Below, in pieces: positions 34,834 to 45,368 of a DNA stretch of 64,000 nt; the first letter of the stretch is position 1; each line of letters begins with the position of its first letter. The DNA is from Cocos nucifera (Eukaryota; Streptophyta; Magnoliopsida; Arecales; Arecaceae). The notes beneath the pieces were generated by a model that saw only the letters and a program-made list of their open reading frames with translations, did no database searches and had not been told where the DNA came from. Location of the stretch: contig QRFJ01005776.1 of assembly GCA_006176705.1 (NCBI GenBank), positions 40,001-104,000 on the forward strand, written 5' to 3'. A program made the position numbers and the translations under genes.

Positions 34834-35750
34834 GTTGTACCACTATTGAGTGTCTTAACTCCTTAAGCTTTCTATTTGATCCATGTAGCGAGTCTTGGGC
34901 CAATGACTCCCAAACCAGTTGGCTTTAGGGCACTAGGTATAGAATACCCCTCGGGCTTACTAGCTCGAATCAAATAGGCTACGAGTTAAGACTAGCTTTA
35001 CAACGAGCTTCTTTGCCCTTCCCACCTTTTGATGCGAAACTCAATGCTTGCTTAGGCAAAGAGGCCCGGTTACTCAGTGAGAAGTACTTGGAAACTATTT
35101 TATTAAAATAAATTTTTATATGAAGAAACGTATAGTTACCCTACACAAGCCTATAAAAAGTAGACTTTTCTTTGATGCTAGTAGAAATAATTAGAAATGC
35201 TCCAAAAAAAAAATTTTTATGTTCTGGACTTAACTCTTTATTGAATTTTCTTAATACTTGATTCCTCAATATCTCATAGATTCTCTAATCTGTGTATCAA
35301 TTTTCTTTTTAAAAATGCTTAGTTTAATTCGATTCTTAAGCATAATCAAGTATCTAAATACTAAATACTAACTTTTTCGAGGACTTAAAATTTTAAAATT
35401 TTTATTTTTCTCTCCCCCCAACTTAATCGACATTGTCCTCAATGGAGAAGAAAAAAAATAAAGGATGTAATAAAGAAAATGGAAGAATACACCTAACTCA
35501 GTATATTTATTTATTTATTTATTTATTTTATTTTATTTTTTGGTCCAGCACATGCCTTTACAAATTTGAGCTCTCCCTCCAACTTATTCAAATTATCCTA
35601 AAAAAAAATAAGATAAATTAGATAAAAACTAAATATTGGGTTGCCTCCCAACAAGCGCTAAGTTTACCGTCTTCAGCCAGACACAATGTAGCTCACTATC
35701 CTGTGTCGAATATTGGATTGACAAATTCCAATGGTTTTGGATTGCCAATC
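34431..35750 (-). other. Ath-A 3' noncoding region
   Basis: This lies between the gag-like frame and the polypurine tract, where autonomous Athila elements carry pol and an env-like region. It holds two related 65-bp repeats (about 34724-34790 and 35020-35090, both with CCCGGTTACT), a poly-T run at 34799-34830, a (TTTA)n microsatellite at 35503-35530 and the conserved word GCGCTTGTTGGGAGGCAACC on the minus strand near 35638-35660. No coding signal is visible. Confidence 0.65.
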
Positions 35751-37014
35751 TCAGAAAGTTGATTTATTTTTAATCCCATTATTGATATATTCACTGTTAA
35801 TTTTTGGGATATATTTTATGATTCCATTCTCAGACCCATGTTTATTAAGAATTTCTCCTATTTGTTCTTCTAAAATGCTCATGAATGGAGTTTTAGGAGT
35901 TAAGTTTGATTCAATGGGTGCTGGAATGGTGACTAAAGGCGGTTTTAATTCTGGAGGTAAATTAATGTGATCCTGCTTAAACAACTCCATTGACATTTCA
36001 TTACATGCCTTTTGATTTTTATAAGAAGAACCAGCTTCTAGGGTTGAAGGGAATAGGACATTAGGTTTATAAGTCTCGGGTAAATCATCTATTCTCTTTT
36101 CCCTTATTTCTATCTCATTTAAACTGGAACTAGCATCAGTACTAATTCCTGGCTTGGGTTCTTCTATGTGGTTAGTCTCAGTACTAACCAATTCCTCTAA
36201 ATTTTTATTTTGGCTAGCATCAGTACTAGCCTCTCTCACCTGGTCTTGGTATGGGTCCATAAGAATCCTATAGCTTTTAAGTTCAGGAATTACTTTGGTA
36301 TTCTCAAATTGGATTCTTAGATGAAACATTAGATTGATAATTTAATCCAGGTGGTTGGTGGTCATTAGGTGGGTTGTTTGAAATTGGTAGGTTCGATAGT
36401 TGATCTAGTTCTCTCCTCATGTTAGACTCAACTAATTGTCCTATTTGAGCTTCTAGTCTGGCGATAGATTGCTGTTGAGTTAGAATTAATTGTTGAAGTT
36501 GGTTAAATCTATCATCAGCTAGATTGGTCTGTTGAGGAGGTGGGTATGAAGGCTGATTATAATATGATGGCTGGTTAAACTGACTAGGCTGACCATTATT
36601 ATAGGCATAATTTTGATAATTTTGCTCAAGTGAAATTTGGGTCTGAGCCTGAGTCTGTTGGGATGTCCAAGAAAAATTAAAGTTACTCCAATCTGAATTA
36701 TATGAATTTGAAAATGGATCATTAATCAATTTGGAGTATCCTTGAGTAGCTTGAACTTGTTCTTGGATAAAATATGGAAACTGTGCAGTCATAGGATATT
36801 CACTTACATGATGGGTTGGACTAGCACAGATTGAATAATTCTCCTGATAATTAGAAGATGATGTGAATTGTGCAGGAGATTGTTGACCTAGGGTTAGGAG
36901 TTGATCTATTTTCTGAGCAAGAAGGTCAACTTTACCTAATTTTTGGATAATTAGATTCATATTAGCCATTTGATTATTATGTTTAATGTGAATCAACCAT
37001 TCAATTATGTTCAA
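35751..37014 (-). pseudogene. Ath-A gag C-terminal-like frame, split by a frameshift
   Basis: Two overlapping minus-strand frames (37014-36304 and 36329-35751) form one former reading frame of about 420 codons. The first has a coiled-coil-like start (NMNLIIQKLGKVDLLAQKIDQLL), a knuckle remnant (SICASPTHHVSEYPM), a Gln/Asn/Tyr-rich stretch with NQPSYYNQPSYPPPQQ, and a second helix (LQQLILTQQQSIARLEAQIGQLVESNMRREL). This is the layout of the C-terminal part of Athila-type gag. The second is acidic and unrecognised (ELKSYRILMDPYQDQ, repeated ST-DAS words, TPFMSILEEQIGEILNKHG). A 2-bp deletion near 36310 relative to Ath-B splits them. The first codon is TTG directly after a stop, so the gag N-terminus is missing. 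Confidence 0.6.
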
Positions 37015-38045
37015 CTAAATCAGAAAAAATGATTTCCTACCATGCATGTATTAGTGTAACCCTAATGTATGGTTTAAAAATTTTTAGAATATTTTTTTAT
37101 TTATTATTATTATTATTATTTTATTATATTAAAAATTAATTTTTTTTAATTATTTTTATTTATTAATTTTAATTTAATTTAATTATTTAATTTTTAGTTA
37201 GTTTAATTTTTATTTTATTTTATTTTTATTTTATTTTTAGAGGAGTAAGAAAAAGAAAGAAAGAAAGTTCTAAAGAAGAGGTCCTAAGGAGTCCTAGAAC
37301 TAAGAAGAAAGAGAAGAATTAGGTTTAATTAGGTTTGATGTTGGTTAGCAATCAAGTTGGTCAATCAATCCTGACTAAGGGTTATCCTAGATCTAGACAG
37401 CTCCTAACTGCCAAGGTCACCTTCAAGCCCTCCAAGTGTAGGATTAGCCAATCAACTGGCCAGGTAAGTGTAAGGTCGGTGGGAGTCCCCCCGTTGCTTG
37501 CCTTAGACACCAATTATGCTTGGCCAGGTAAGCGAACGGAACCAATTAGAAACCACCTTCCTTCGGGCCCAATCGTCCCTGAACCACTTTCCTAGACACC
37601 AGTCAAATTGACTTATCCTAACCCGGTTCAACTCTTAGGATTCCTTATCCTATTGAGCTCGAGTTCCTAGGGTTGATGTCTAATTGATTTTAAAATTAAA
37701 GGCTTAGGTCAATGCAGGATGCTGGTTGGTTGTTTGTGGGCTAAGGAAGGGTGATCAAATCCCCACCTTATCTTGTTTAATTGGGTTGTGCCCTTAATTT
37801 GATTTAATATGAATATGCACGAAAAAAAAAAAAAAAATCAATCAAAGGGTTTTATGCAATTTAAACTAGATGCATGCAACTAATTGAATTCTGAAAGGCT
37901 TACCTTGCCTCCAGCAATCACCAAAAAAAAATAAAAATAAAAATAAAAATAAAACTAATATGATGCATGCTCTAAACAGTTAGGGTTTCTAATCTTATCA
38001 TGAGGCTTTTAATTAGGTTTAAATGAATATTTTTTAAATTAATTT

Positions 38046-38077
<32 letters not shown>

Positions 38078-38248
38078 GAAAAGAGGACTAGGGTTAGGAT
38101 TGATCTCACCAAAATTAGATGCTTTCTTCGTTTTCTCCTTTTTTTTCTACAAAATAAATAAAAAAAATTAGTAAGCAATATTAAAAAAATATAATTAATT
38201 TACAAAAAAAATCAAAGAAATCAAAGAAAAAAATAGCATCTATTCCTT
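37015..38248 (-). other. Ath-A leader
   Basis: The leader is about 1.2 kb, AT-rich, with (TTA)n at 37106-37122, (AAAT)n near 38050-38075 and a moderately GC-rich block at 37330-37700 that is conserved in Ath-B (52560-52870). An antisense open frame in that block is not supported as a gene. Confidence 0.5.
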
Positions 38249-38360
38249 CCCCGGCAACGGCGCCAAAAACTTGATAGGTTTGCCGAAATTATTTTTAAAA
38301 TAAATCAAAGAAATCAAAATCAAAAATCAAAAATATTCCCCGGCAACGGCGCCAAAAACT
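38249..38360 (-). other. Ath-A duplicated primer binding site (Asp-tRNA type)
   Basis: On the minus strand TTTTTGGCGCCGTTGCCGGG occurs twice. One copy is next to the LTR (38338-38357) and one 89 bp further inside (38249-38268). Each is preceded by CCTATCAAG, so the LTR terminus is repeated as well. TGGCGCCGTTGCCGGGG is the plant Asp-tRNA-type primer site known from Athila-like elements. Confidence 0.8.
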
Positions 38361-39972
38361 TGATAGGAACGCGATGTTGTCGTTAAGACACCGTGTTTAT
38401 CAGTTTAATCCGACTTCTTAAAATTATTGAAAATGCGTAAATAGTAGTGAGTCGGGTCGAATCCACAGGGAAGGTAGTGTTTTTAGATTTGAAATCTTTG
38501 ATTTTATAAAGAAAAAAAAAGATAAAAAAAAGAATTTCGAGATCAAAAGTGAAGTCGGAAAATAAAAAGCAAAAATTAAAAGATGCAGAAATTTAAACTT
38601 GGTACTAAGATCTATTAGTTAGATCTTAGCATCTACTTGCAATAAAATAAGAAATAATAATTAAAGTATGAAAATTAAATTATAATAAAAATAAAAAGCA
38701 AGAATTTAAAATGCAAAAATAAAATTTTTATTAATTAAAATTTTAGAATTTAAATACATAAAATTTAAAAAAAAAAAACAATAAAATAAAATAGCCTGAT
38801 CTCTGATCTTGGATCGGCATTGGCAGAAAGATGGTGTAGAAGCTCGGCTCTTCTTCTCGGCACCCGTTGCTTCGAAGCAGCCTTTAACCCATAGCCTGGC
38901 TTCGCCCTGTACCAAAGCTTCACCTTGATCGGAGATATCAATTTTTGATGGCCTGGGGTCCTTTTTATAGAGCTAGGAGGGCTGGATATTTTTTTCTAAA
39001 GGCAATATGGGACTAATAGCCTTTGTAATCATAAAAATATAAAGAAATTTAGATAAAATTTGAATCAAAATAGCTCTGATATGACTCTGATAAATCTGAT
39101 AAAATCCAGCCATTCAACAGGAATCCAACGGTCCAAAAATCATCAAAATCGGATGCAGATAAGCTCAGATCGGGTCGGATTAAATTCTGGCCGTTGGATC
39201 GCGCTTGATCGAGGAAATCTGGCCGCAAATCGCGCTTCGGGAGTCTTGATCACCGCCGGCAGCATTCTGGACCGTCGGATCATCGCCTGGATCGAGCGCT
39301 GCCGTTCCGATGGTGATCCGCGTGATGTTTGTATCTGAATAAAATTCGGAAGCAACCACAGCCGTCCGATCCTGACCGCAAACAACCACATCCGTCCGAT
39401 CGCGCAATAACTGTTCCCATGGACCGCGTGGACCGGCCGCACCGCACACCGCAACCAATCAGCGCCGCTGTTGTCGGACGAAAAGACTAAATTACCCTTG
39501 TGAGCCGTGATAAATTTCTGTAGACCCTTAAGGGGTCTAGGTCCACCACGTGGCAATCTCTGATTCGCCGGAATTTGCTGAGCTGGCGGTCCATGCCTAG
39601 ATCGTGGACCGGCTGATGGCTTCAACGGCTCAGTCGGCTTGATGGATTGGCTTGGCTTGGTGGCTCGGCTTACGGAGCCGGCTGAGCCATTTTCTTTTTT
39701 TTATTTAATTTTTATTTATTTTATATCTTTCAAAATTCATATTTTTTTCATTTTAGCTCCGTTTTACTTGAAATTTATTTTGTTGTGATCAAAAAAATGA
39801 GCTCTTTCTATTAATAATAAAATTTTATTTTTTAATTTTTATTATTTTTTAATTAATTTTTTTAATTAATAAAAATATGAATATTTTAAAAATTATATAT
39901 AAATTGATTATTAATTAATATTAATTAATTGATAAATTAATATTTTTATTAATAAATTTATTATACTTATCA
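38361..39972 (-). repeat. Ath-A 5' LTR
   Basis: The 1612-bp partner of 32797-34418 has intact TGATA and TATCA ends and a G-box at 39547-39552. It is followed on the plus strand by P2 sequence GATATCGATCCC. Confidence 0.9.
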
Positions 39973-40307
39973 GATATCGATCCCAAGAAATGGTTAGAGG
40001 CAATGAAGTCAAAAATTGACTCCATGCACTTCAACCAAGTCTGGACCTTGGTAGATCCACCAGAAGGTATAGTATCTATTAGGTGTAAATAGATCTACAA
40101 GAGAAAAATTGGTGCAGATGGGAATGTGGAGTCATTCAAAGCTAGATTATGGTAAAAGGGTATAGTCAGCGTGAAGGCATTGACTATCATGATTCTTTTT
40201 CGCTAGTAACTATGCTAAAATCCATTCGTACATTACTTGGTATTGCAGCCTATTTAGATTATGAAATATGGCAAATAGACGTGAAAACGACATTCTTAAA
40301 TAGATAC
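39973..40307 (+). pseudogene. P2 reverse transcriptase, N-terminal piece
   Basis: Between Ath-A and Tat-b lies DIDPKKWLEAMKSKIDSMHFNQVWTLVDPPEGIVSIRCK, then a stop, then YKRKIGADGNVESFKARL, a frameshift near 40148 and a DYEIWQIDVKTTFLNRY-like catalytic block A. It matches the P3 frame at 24560-24240. The last 5 bp (gatac, 40303-40307) are the left TSD of Tat-b. Confidence 0.85.
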
Positions 40308-40429
40308 TATTAGGGATAAACCCTGCTTTAATCGAAGACCAGTCTGATGCATAGCCTAATGCAACTGGTAATCGTCGAAGAGCTTCGATCAGAAATTCTT
40401 CCTCCAGTGGTCGAACTTTTTTTGTAGCC

Positions 40430-41310
40430 AAACTCCCCTAGCGGTCGAACCCTAACCGAACTCCTTCAGCGGTCAAACTTCTTTCGGACTTCAGCCGAAC
40501 TACTCCTAGGCTTCTCAATCAGTCGGGCCCCTCCAGTGGTCAAACTCATTCTGGATTACTCTAGCAGTCGGATTTCTTTAGGAGCCAAACTTCTTCCAAA
40601 TTTCTCCTTCAATTAGATTCATATAGGAGCCGAACTCCTTCCGGATGTCTCCTTCAGACGGATTCCTCTAAGAGCTTTCCTCCCTCCAAATTTTTCCTTC
40701 AGTCGGATTTTTCTAGGAGCCAAACTTCTTTCAAACTTCTTCAGCAGTCGGATTCCTACAGGAGCTGAACTCCTTCCGAACTTCTCCTTCAGTCTGATTT
40801 TCCCAGGAGCCAAACTTCTTTTAGACATCTCCTTCAGTCGGATTCCTTCAGGAGTCAAACTCCTTCTAGATTCCTCCAGCAGTCAGATTCCTCCAAGAGC
40901 CAAACTCCTTCCAAATTTCTTCAGGAGTCGAACTCCTTTTGGATTCCTCCAAAAACCAAACTCTTTTCAGATTCTTCCAGCAGTCGGATTCCTTCAAGAG
41001 CCAAACATCTTCCAAATATCTCCTTCAGTTGGATTCCTCTAGGAGCCAAACTCCTTCTAGATTCCTCCAGCAGTCGGATTTCTCCAAAAGCCAAACTTCT
41101 TCCAAATTTTTTTAGCAGTCGGATTTCTCTAGGAGCCAAACTCTTTTCGAACTCCTCCAGCAGTTGGATTCCTCCAAAAGTCAAACTTCTTCCAAACTTC
41201 TCCTTCAATCAAATTTCTTCAGGAGCCAAACTTCTTTTGGACATCTCCTTCAGTCGGATTCCTCCAGGAGCCAAACTCCTTATGGACTTCTCCTTCAGTC
41301 GAATTTTGAA
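40430..41310 (+). repeat. Minisatellite in Tat-b 5' LTR
   Basis: A unit of about 45 bp with the words CAGTCGGATTCCTCCAGGAG and CCAAACTCCTTCC is repeated degenerately about 18-20 times. Successive CAGTCGGATT-type starts fall at 40565, 40610, 40654, 40700, 40744, 40790, 40837 and 40880, giving steps of 43-47 bp. Confidence 0.85.
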
Positions 41311-41485
41311 TACCTACATCCTCTAGATGGTTACGACTGTCATTTTATCAGTCTGCTGTAGACAACCCAACTACCGGATGGTTACAACTATCATTATCAG
41401 TCTATTACGAGCGACACCTCTCTCCATAATAAATTCCATATGGCCTAGAGTGGCCCACTATCGAACGGTTACAACAAGCTCTATC

Positions 41486-41494
41486 TATAAAAAG
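41486..41494 (+). promoter_or_regulatory. TATA box of Tat-b 5' LTR
   Basis: TATAAAAAG lies 240 bp before the LTR end. The 3' LTR has TATATAAGG at the matching place (49145-49153). Confidence 0.55.
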
Positions 41495-41726
41495 AGATCC
41501 TCTAGATATATTTTCTCTAAGCTCTCTTCTCCTTCCCAAAACTTTATCGAATTCATACCCAAGCACTCCATTTCTGTTGGCTAGAAGAGCTGACTTGATC
41601 ATCGAAGGATCCTATCGGAGCTACCACCACTGACTCTAGATGGAACTTTATTTTGCAGATCACCGACGACGACCTCATCTTCCCCAACTTTAGCTCGATC
41701 CGACATTAATCAAATTCTACACCAAC

Positions 41727-41744
41727 TGGATTGGCGCTAGATGA
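41727..41744 (+). other. Tat-b primer binding site (degenerate)
   Basis: TGGATTGGCGCTAGATGA directly follows the LTR. It begins with the expected TGG but the tRNA species is not clear to me. Confidence 0.4.
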
Positions 41745-41832
41745 AGAGCCCTCTGTTCCTGAGGTTTCCATGATCTTAAAGGAGTGCTCAGCAGTGATCT
41801 CTCTTTCTCTCTAGAGTTCTTCCTAAAAAAAA

Positions 41833-43404
41833 ATGCCTCCCAGAAAATCTTCAACTCGACAATCAACGGCCTCTACTGCCAGATTTCGTTTATATCAATC
41901 CATTCCCACTCCAGCTCTGATAACTCAAGCTCCAACTGTAGCCATAGTGGATGTGGAGCAGTTCAACCTGCTGGTCCAGTAGGTTCACGATCTCACGGAG
42001 GTGGTGCAGGCCATACATTGACAGACTTCGGTACCAATTCAACTGGAGCAGGCTCTTTTGGAGTCCCATGATCTGGTTGGGGGATGGCCATCTCAGGCTA
42101 GCCGATTGATGACCTCCAAAAAGGAGAAATAGAGGGTGGAGAGCTATTGCTCAAACCATGATTCAACCCTAGGTGAAGCTTTGCTCCCGTCCCATCAGAA
42201 AACTCTAGAGATCATGATCGTGAAGATCTCCTAAATCAAAGGCTCTAGTAAATGAGCCAATGGATTGAAGAACTTTGCCACATCGTGCCGGCTCCCCATG
42301 ACAATGTCTACACCAATCCTCCTTTCTTTTCTCGAATTATGCAAGAGTTCATTCCACCAAACTTCAAGCTTCCCCAACATGAATGCTACGATGGAACTTC
42401 TAATCAGATCGATTATCTGGTGGTCTTCCAGACCATAATGCTGCTCCATGGTACACCAGACACCATTGTGTGCCAAACTTTTTCGTCCACCCTCAAGGGA
42501 GCCATCAAGAATTGATACTCGACCCTTAAGTCGGGTACCATCTTTTTCTTTGATCAGATGAGCCATCAGTTTATAGCTCATTTCATTAGTAGCCAACGTC
42601 CCCATCGAGGTTCAAATTTTTTGATGAACATCAAGCAGAAGGAGGAAGAATCCATCCAGGCTTATGTCATCTGATGATCAATCAGTTGCAATGGCTGCAC
42701 TCAAGGATGGCCTTCAGAAGAATGATTTACTATTCTCCTTGGAAAAGAAGTATCCAAGAGATTTTGCCGATATGCTAGCTCGGGCTGAAGGTTATGCTCG
42801 AGCTGAAGAGGCCTTCAAGGCCAAGGATAATGAAGCTAATGGAAAGCAGCAAATTGGCGAGCCGGGAAGGCCCGCTGAGGAAAGAAAGTTGAGTGAAGCT
42901 CGACCGCACTCCCGAACTCCCTCTGAGAACATACAAGCCTGAACTCCTTCTCGGGTTTGAAAGTAGGGAAGCCCTGAAAGAAGGGCACGACAGGGTTCTC
43001 CCCTTCGAAGATTTCATAACTACGCCCCTCTCAATGCTCCGAAAACCCAAGTACTGATGAAAATCTGAAAGCAACTGCCGAGATCGAAAAGGTTGCGTAC
43101 TCACCCTGGCAAGCACAATCCTAACAAGTTCTGCCTTTATCATCATGACCACGATCATGATACTGAAGAGTGTATTCAACTTCAAGATGAGATCGAGGAG
43201 CTCATCAAGCGAGGTAGACTCAATCGTTTCCTACGACGTCAGCTTGAAGGGCGAAAAAATCGACTAAGGGTATTGCTGCAGCTTGAACCACCAAAGAGAG
43301 AGAAACAACAAGAAGATCGGCTGCCTCTCGACATCATCAACACTATCTCTGGGAGACTTCGACATGAAGAGGTCAGCAGATCTAAGGGACTAGTGAAGAG
43401 ATAG
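41833..43404 (+). pseudogene. Tat-b gag (degenerate)
   Basis: Gag begins at ATG 41833 with PPRKSSTRQSTASTARFRLYQSIPTPALITQAPTVAIVDVEQFNLLVQ. The capsid domain at about 42330-42660 reads FIPPNFKLPQHECYDGTSNQIDYLVVFQTIMLLHGTPDTIVCQTFSSTLKGAI, a typical retrotransposon gag block. It is followed by MSHQFIAHFISSQRP in another frame. At 42664-42942 lies a Lys/Glu-rich stretch, and at 43093-43404 KFCLYHHDHDHDTEECIQLQDEIEELIKRGRL, the modified Cys/His knuckle of Tat gag. Stops after LLVQ and after LKGAIKN and frame changes near 42240 and 42950 disable it. It would have formed the particle. Confidence 0.75.
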
Positions 43405-43410
43405 AGAACT

Positions 43411-43820
43411 GAAGAGCCCAACACTTTCATCGATGAGGATGCTTGAGGAGTCTAGTTCTCGCACAATGACGTGGTTATAATCTCTTTAAATGTTACTGAC
43501 TGTGATGTACGCCATATTTTGATAGATAATCGAAGCTCGATCGATGTAATATTTTATAATGCTTTCTCGAAAATGTTCTTACTCAATAACCACTTGGAAC
43601 CTGTGAACTCTCTATTGGTAGGCTTTACTGGCGATGCCATGCCAGTTGAGGGCATAATAACTTTGACTGTGACTGCAGAGCAATGCCCGAAGCTGGTTAA
43701 GGCATAGGTCAATTTTTTAGTCATAAAGACTCCATCTGCCTACAATGCTATTCTCGACCGACCTAAGTTGAACGCACTCCAAGTAGTGGAGTCGACTTAT
43801 TATATAAAGATGAAGTTTTG
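43411..43820 (+). pseudogene. Tat-b protease (degenerate)
   Basis: The open stretch 43471-43707 reads VIISLNVTDCDVRHILIDNRSSIDVIFYNAFSKM, the retropepsin-like core. The usual D-N-G-S-S of Tat proteases is D-N-R-S-S here, so the Gly of the active loop is lost. LLVGFTGDAMPVEGIITLTVTAEQCPK follows, and after a stop at 43707, NFLVIKTPSAYNAILDRPKLNAL. The same end block begins Tat-a at 2420. Confidence 0.7.
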
Positions 43821-44119
43821 AATGAATTATGGAATTGGAGAGATCAGGAGAGACCAGGCATTGGCGAGATGCTGTTACTTCACTGCCCTATAAAAAAATG
43901 TCCAGCCCGATCTTTGTCCTATCGAGGGGATGGATATCCATGACAATCTCATCGAGGAACGGGGCGAGCCTATGGAGGACCTCATATCTATGCCCTTAAA
44001 CAATCAAAATGTGGAGCATACTATACAGATCGACTCCAACTTAGAAGATGAGGTTCGGGAGCAACTCGTCACCTTCCTCAAGAAGAATGCATACGTCTTT
44101 GCCTAGGCCTCAGCAGATA

Positions 44120-44900
44120 TGCCAGGATTTGACACCAAGGTTATAAAACATCGATAGGCCATTGATCCTGAGTATCGATCGGTAAAAGAGAAGATGTGCA
44201 ACTACACTCTAGAGAGGCAGAAAGCAATCGTAGAAGAAGTAGGTAAGCTCCTCAAAGCTGGATTCATCTAGAAAGTTAACTATCCGACATGGATCTCAAA
44301 CATGGTCCTTATCAAAAAGGCAAACAATAAGTGAAGGATGTATATAAACTTCAAAAGGCTGAACAAAGTCTGCCTAAAGAACAGCTACCCTCTTCCCAGG
44401 ATTGATCAACTAAGTTATGCCCTTTGGGCTTAAGAATGTAGGGGCAATGTACCAATCCCTAATCAACAAGATCTTCAAGGAGCAGATCGGCCGCAACATG
44501 AAGGTGTACATGGATGACATGCTCGTCAAAAGCCGAGCTTCTATAAGCTATCTTGCTGACCTCGAAGAGACCTTCAATGCACTCAGGAAGCACAAGATGA
44601 AGTTGAACTTGACCAAGTGTGCCTTTGGTGTGACCTCAGGAAAGTTTCTAAGGTTTATGATGTCAAGGTGTGGGATTGAAGCAAATCCAGAGAAAATCTA
44701 AGCTATTCAAAAGATTACTACTCCAAGAACAATCAAAAAAGTTCAATGCCTGACTGAAAAAGTGGCATCCCTAAATCGCTTTATCTTGAGATCGACCGAG
44801 CAATGCATGCCCTTCTTTCAAGTTCAAAAGCAACCGAAGAACTTCTACTGGATGACGGAGTGCCAACGGGCATTTGAGGAGCTCAAAAATTCGAACCTGA
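44120..44900 (+). pseudogene. Tat-b reverse transcriptase with catalytic-block deletion
   Basis: The RT reads ERQKAIVEEVGKLLKAGFI, YPTWISNMVLIKKANNK, CLKNSYPLPRIDQL and then jumps at about 44412 to MPFGLKNVGAMYQSLINKIFKEQIGRNMKVYMDDMLVKSRASISYLADLEETF (open frame 44417-44701). Tat-a at about 3205-3345 has roughly 130-150 bp more here, encoding VDATSG...FMDAFSGYNQI and the following block. The first catalytic Asp is therefore deleted, although YMDD is intact. Thumb (KHKMKLNLTKCAFGVTSGKFL) and connection follow. Confidence 0.8.
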
Positions 44901-45368
44901 AGAAGAATTATTCTTATATCTAGCAGTCTCCTCGATGGTCTTGGCAGTAGTCCTGATCAAGGAGGAAGCGAAGATGCAGTGATCAGTCTACTACATAAGT
45001 CGAGTCCTAAGGGATGTAAAGACCAGGTAGTCTAAGCTGAAAAAATTGACCTACTCTCTTCTAATCGTTGTTAGGAGACTCCGACCTTACTTTTAGGGGC
45101 ACACCATGACGGTCCTCATGGATCAACCAATAAAAATAGTCCTTCATCGAATGGATGCTTTTAGAAGAATCGCAAAATGGATGATCGAGCTCATAGAGTT
45201 CGACATTAATTATCGACCCAAGACATCGATTAAAGCCTAGATATTGATAGATTTTATAGTAGAATGTACCATTCTAGATGATGCCGAGCTTGAACAGAAC
45301 AAGATCGACACTCTATTATCGCAATCGAGCCCCCTCGAAGATAGTGCTGACCTTTTTGAATGTTTTTA
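44900..45368 (+). pseudogene. Tat-b native RNase H (degenerate)
   Basis: Blocks ELFLYLAVSSMVLAVVLIKEEAKMQ, VYYISRVLRDVKTRYSKLEKLTYSLLIVVRRLRPYF and TVLMDQPIKIVLHRMDAFRRIAKWMIELIEFDINY occur over several frames with stops between. This is the order of the Ty3-type RNase H and its tether before the additional RNase H. Confidence 0.7.

Larger units (their letters stand above)
32797..39972 (-). mobile_element. Ath-A: non-autonomous Athila-like gypsy element in P2
   Basis: Two LTRs (32797-34418, 38361-39972) with TGATA...TATCA ends flank 3942 bp. The element is on the minus strand: polypurine tract next to the left LTR, PBS next to the right one. Only a C-terminal gag-like frame is present; I see no RT, RNase H or integrase. 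By eye the two LTRs differ at about 1-2 percent over a 650-bp sample, so the insertion is fairly recent. GATATC flanks both sides, but P2 naturally carries GATATC twice here (compare P3 at about 24580), so the TSD is not certain. Confidence 0.9.
40308..41726 (+). repeat. Tat-b 5' LTR
   Basis: The U3 is dominated by a minisatellite (40430-41310), followed by three GGTTACAAC-like words at 41329, 41380 and 41467, a TATAAAAAG box at 41486-41494 and an R/U5 ending CACCAAC. The frames on its minus strand (such as 40858-40619) are only the repeat translated. Confidence 0.85.

Noticed and set aside
34431..35750. An env-like gene in the Athila-type elements.
   Set aside because: The region has no long sense frame, signal peptide or membrane segment in either copy.
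37335..37595. 86-codon open frame antisense to Ath-A, with a near-identical partner in Ath-B (52599-52859 minus).
   Set aside because: It is antisense to the element and in the leader, has no recognisable domain, and its conservation matches the general similarity of the two copies.
40619..41208. Repetitive minus-strand frames with GIRLKE/RSLAP-type repeats.
   Set aside because: They are the translated 45-bp minisatellite of the Tat-b LTR, not genes.
40430..41310. CRISPR-like regular repeats.
   Set aside because: Units are degenerate and contiguous without unique spacers, and the context is a eukaryotic LTR.
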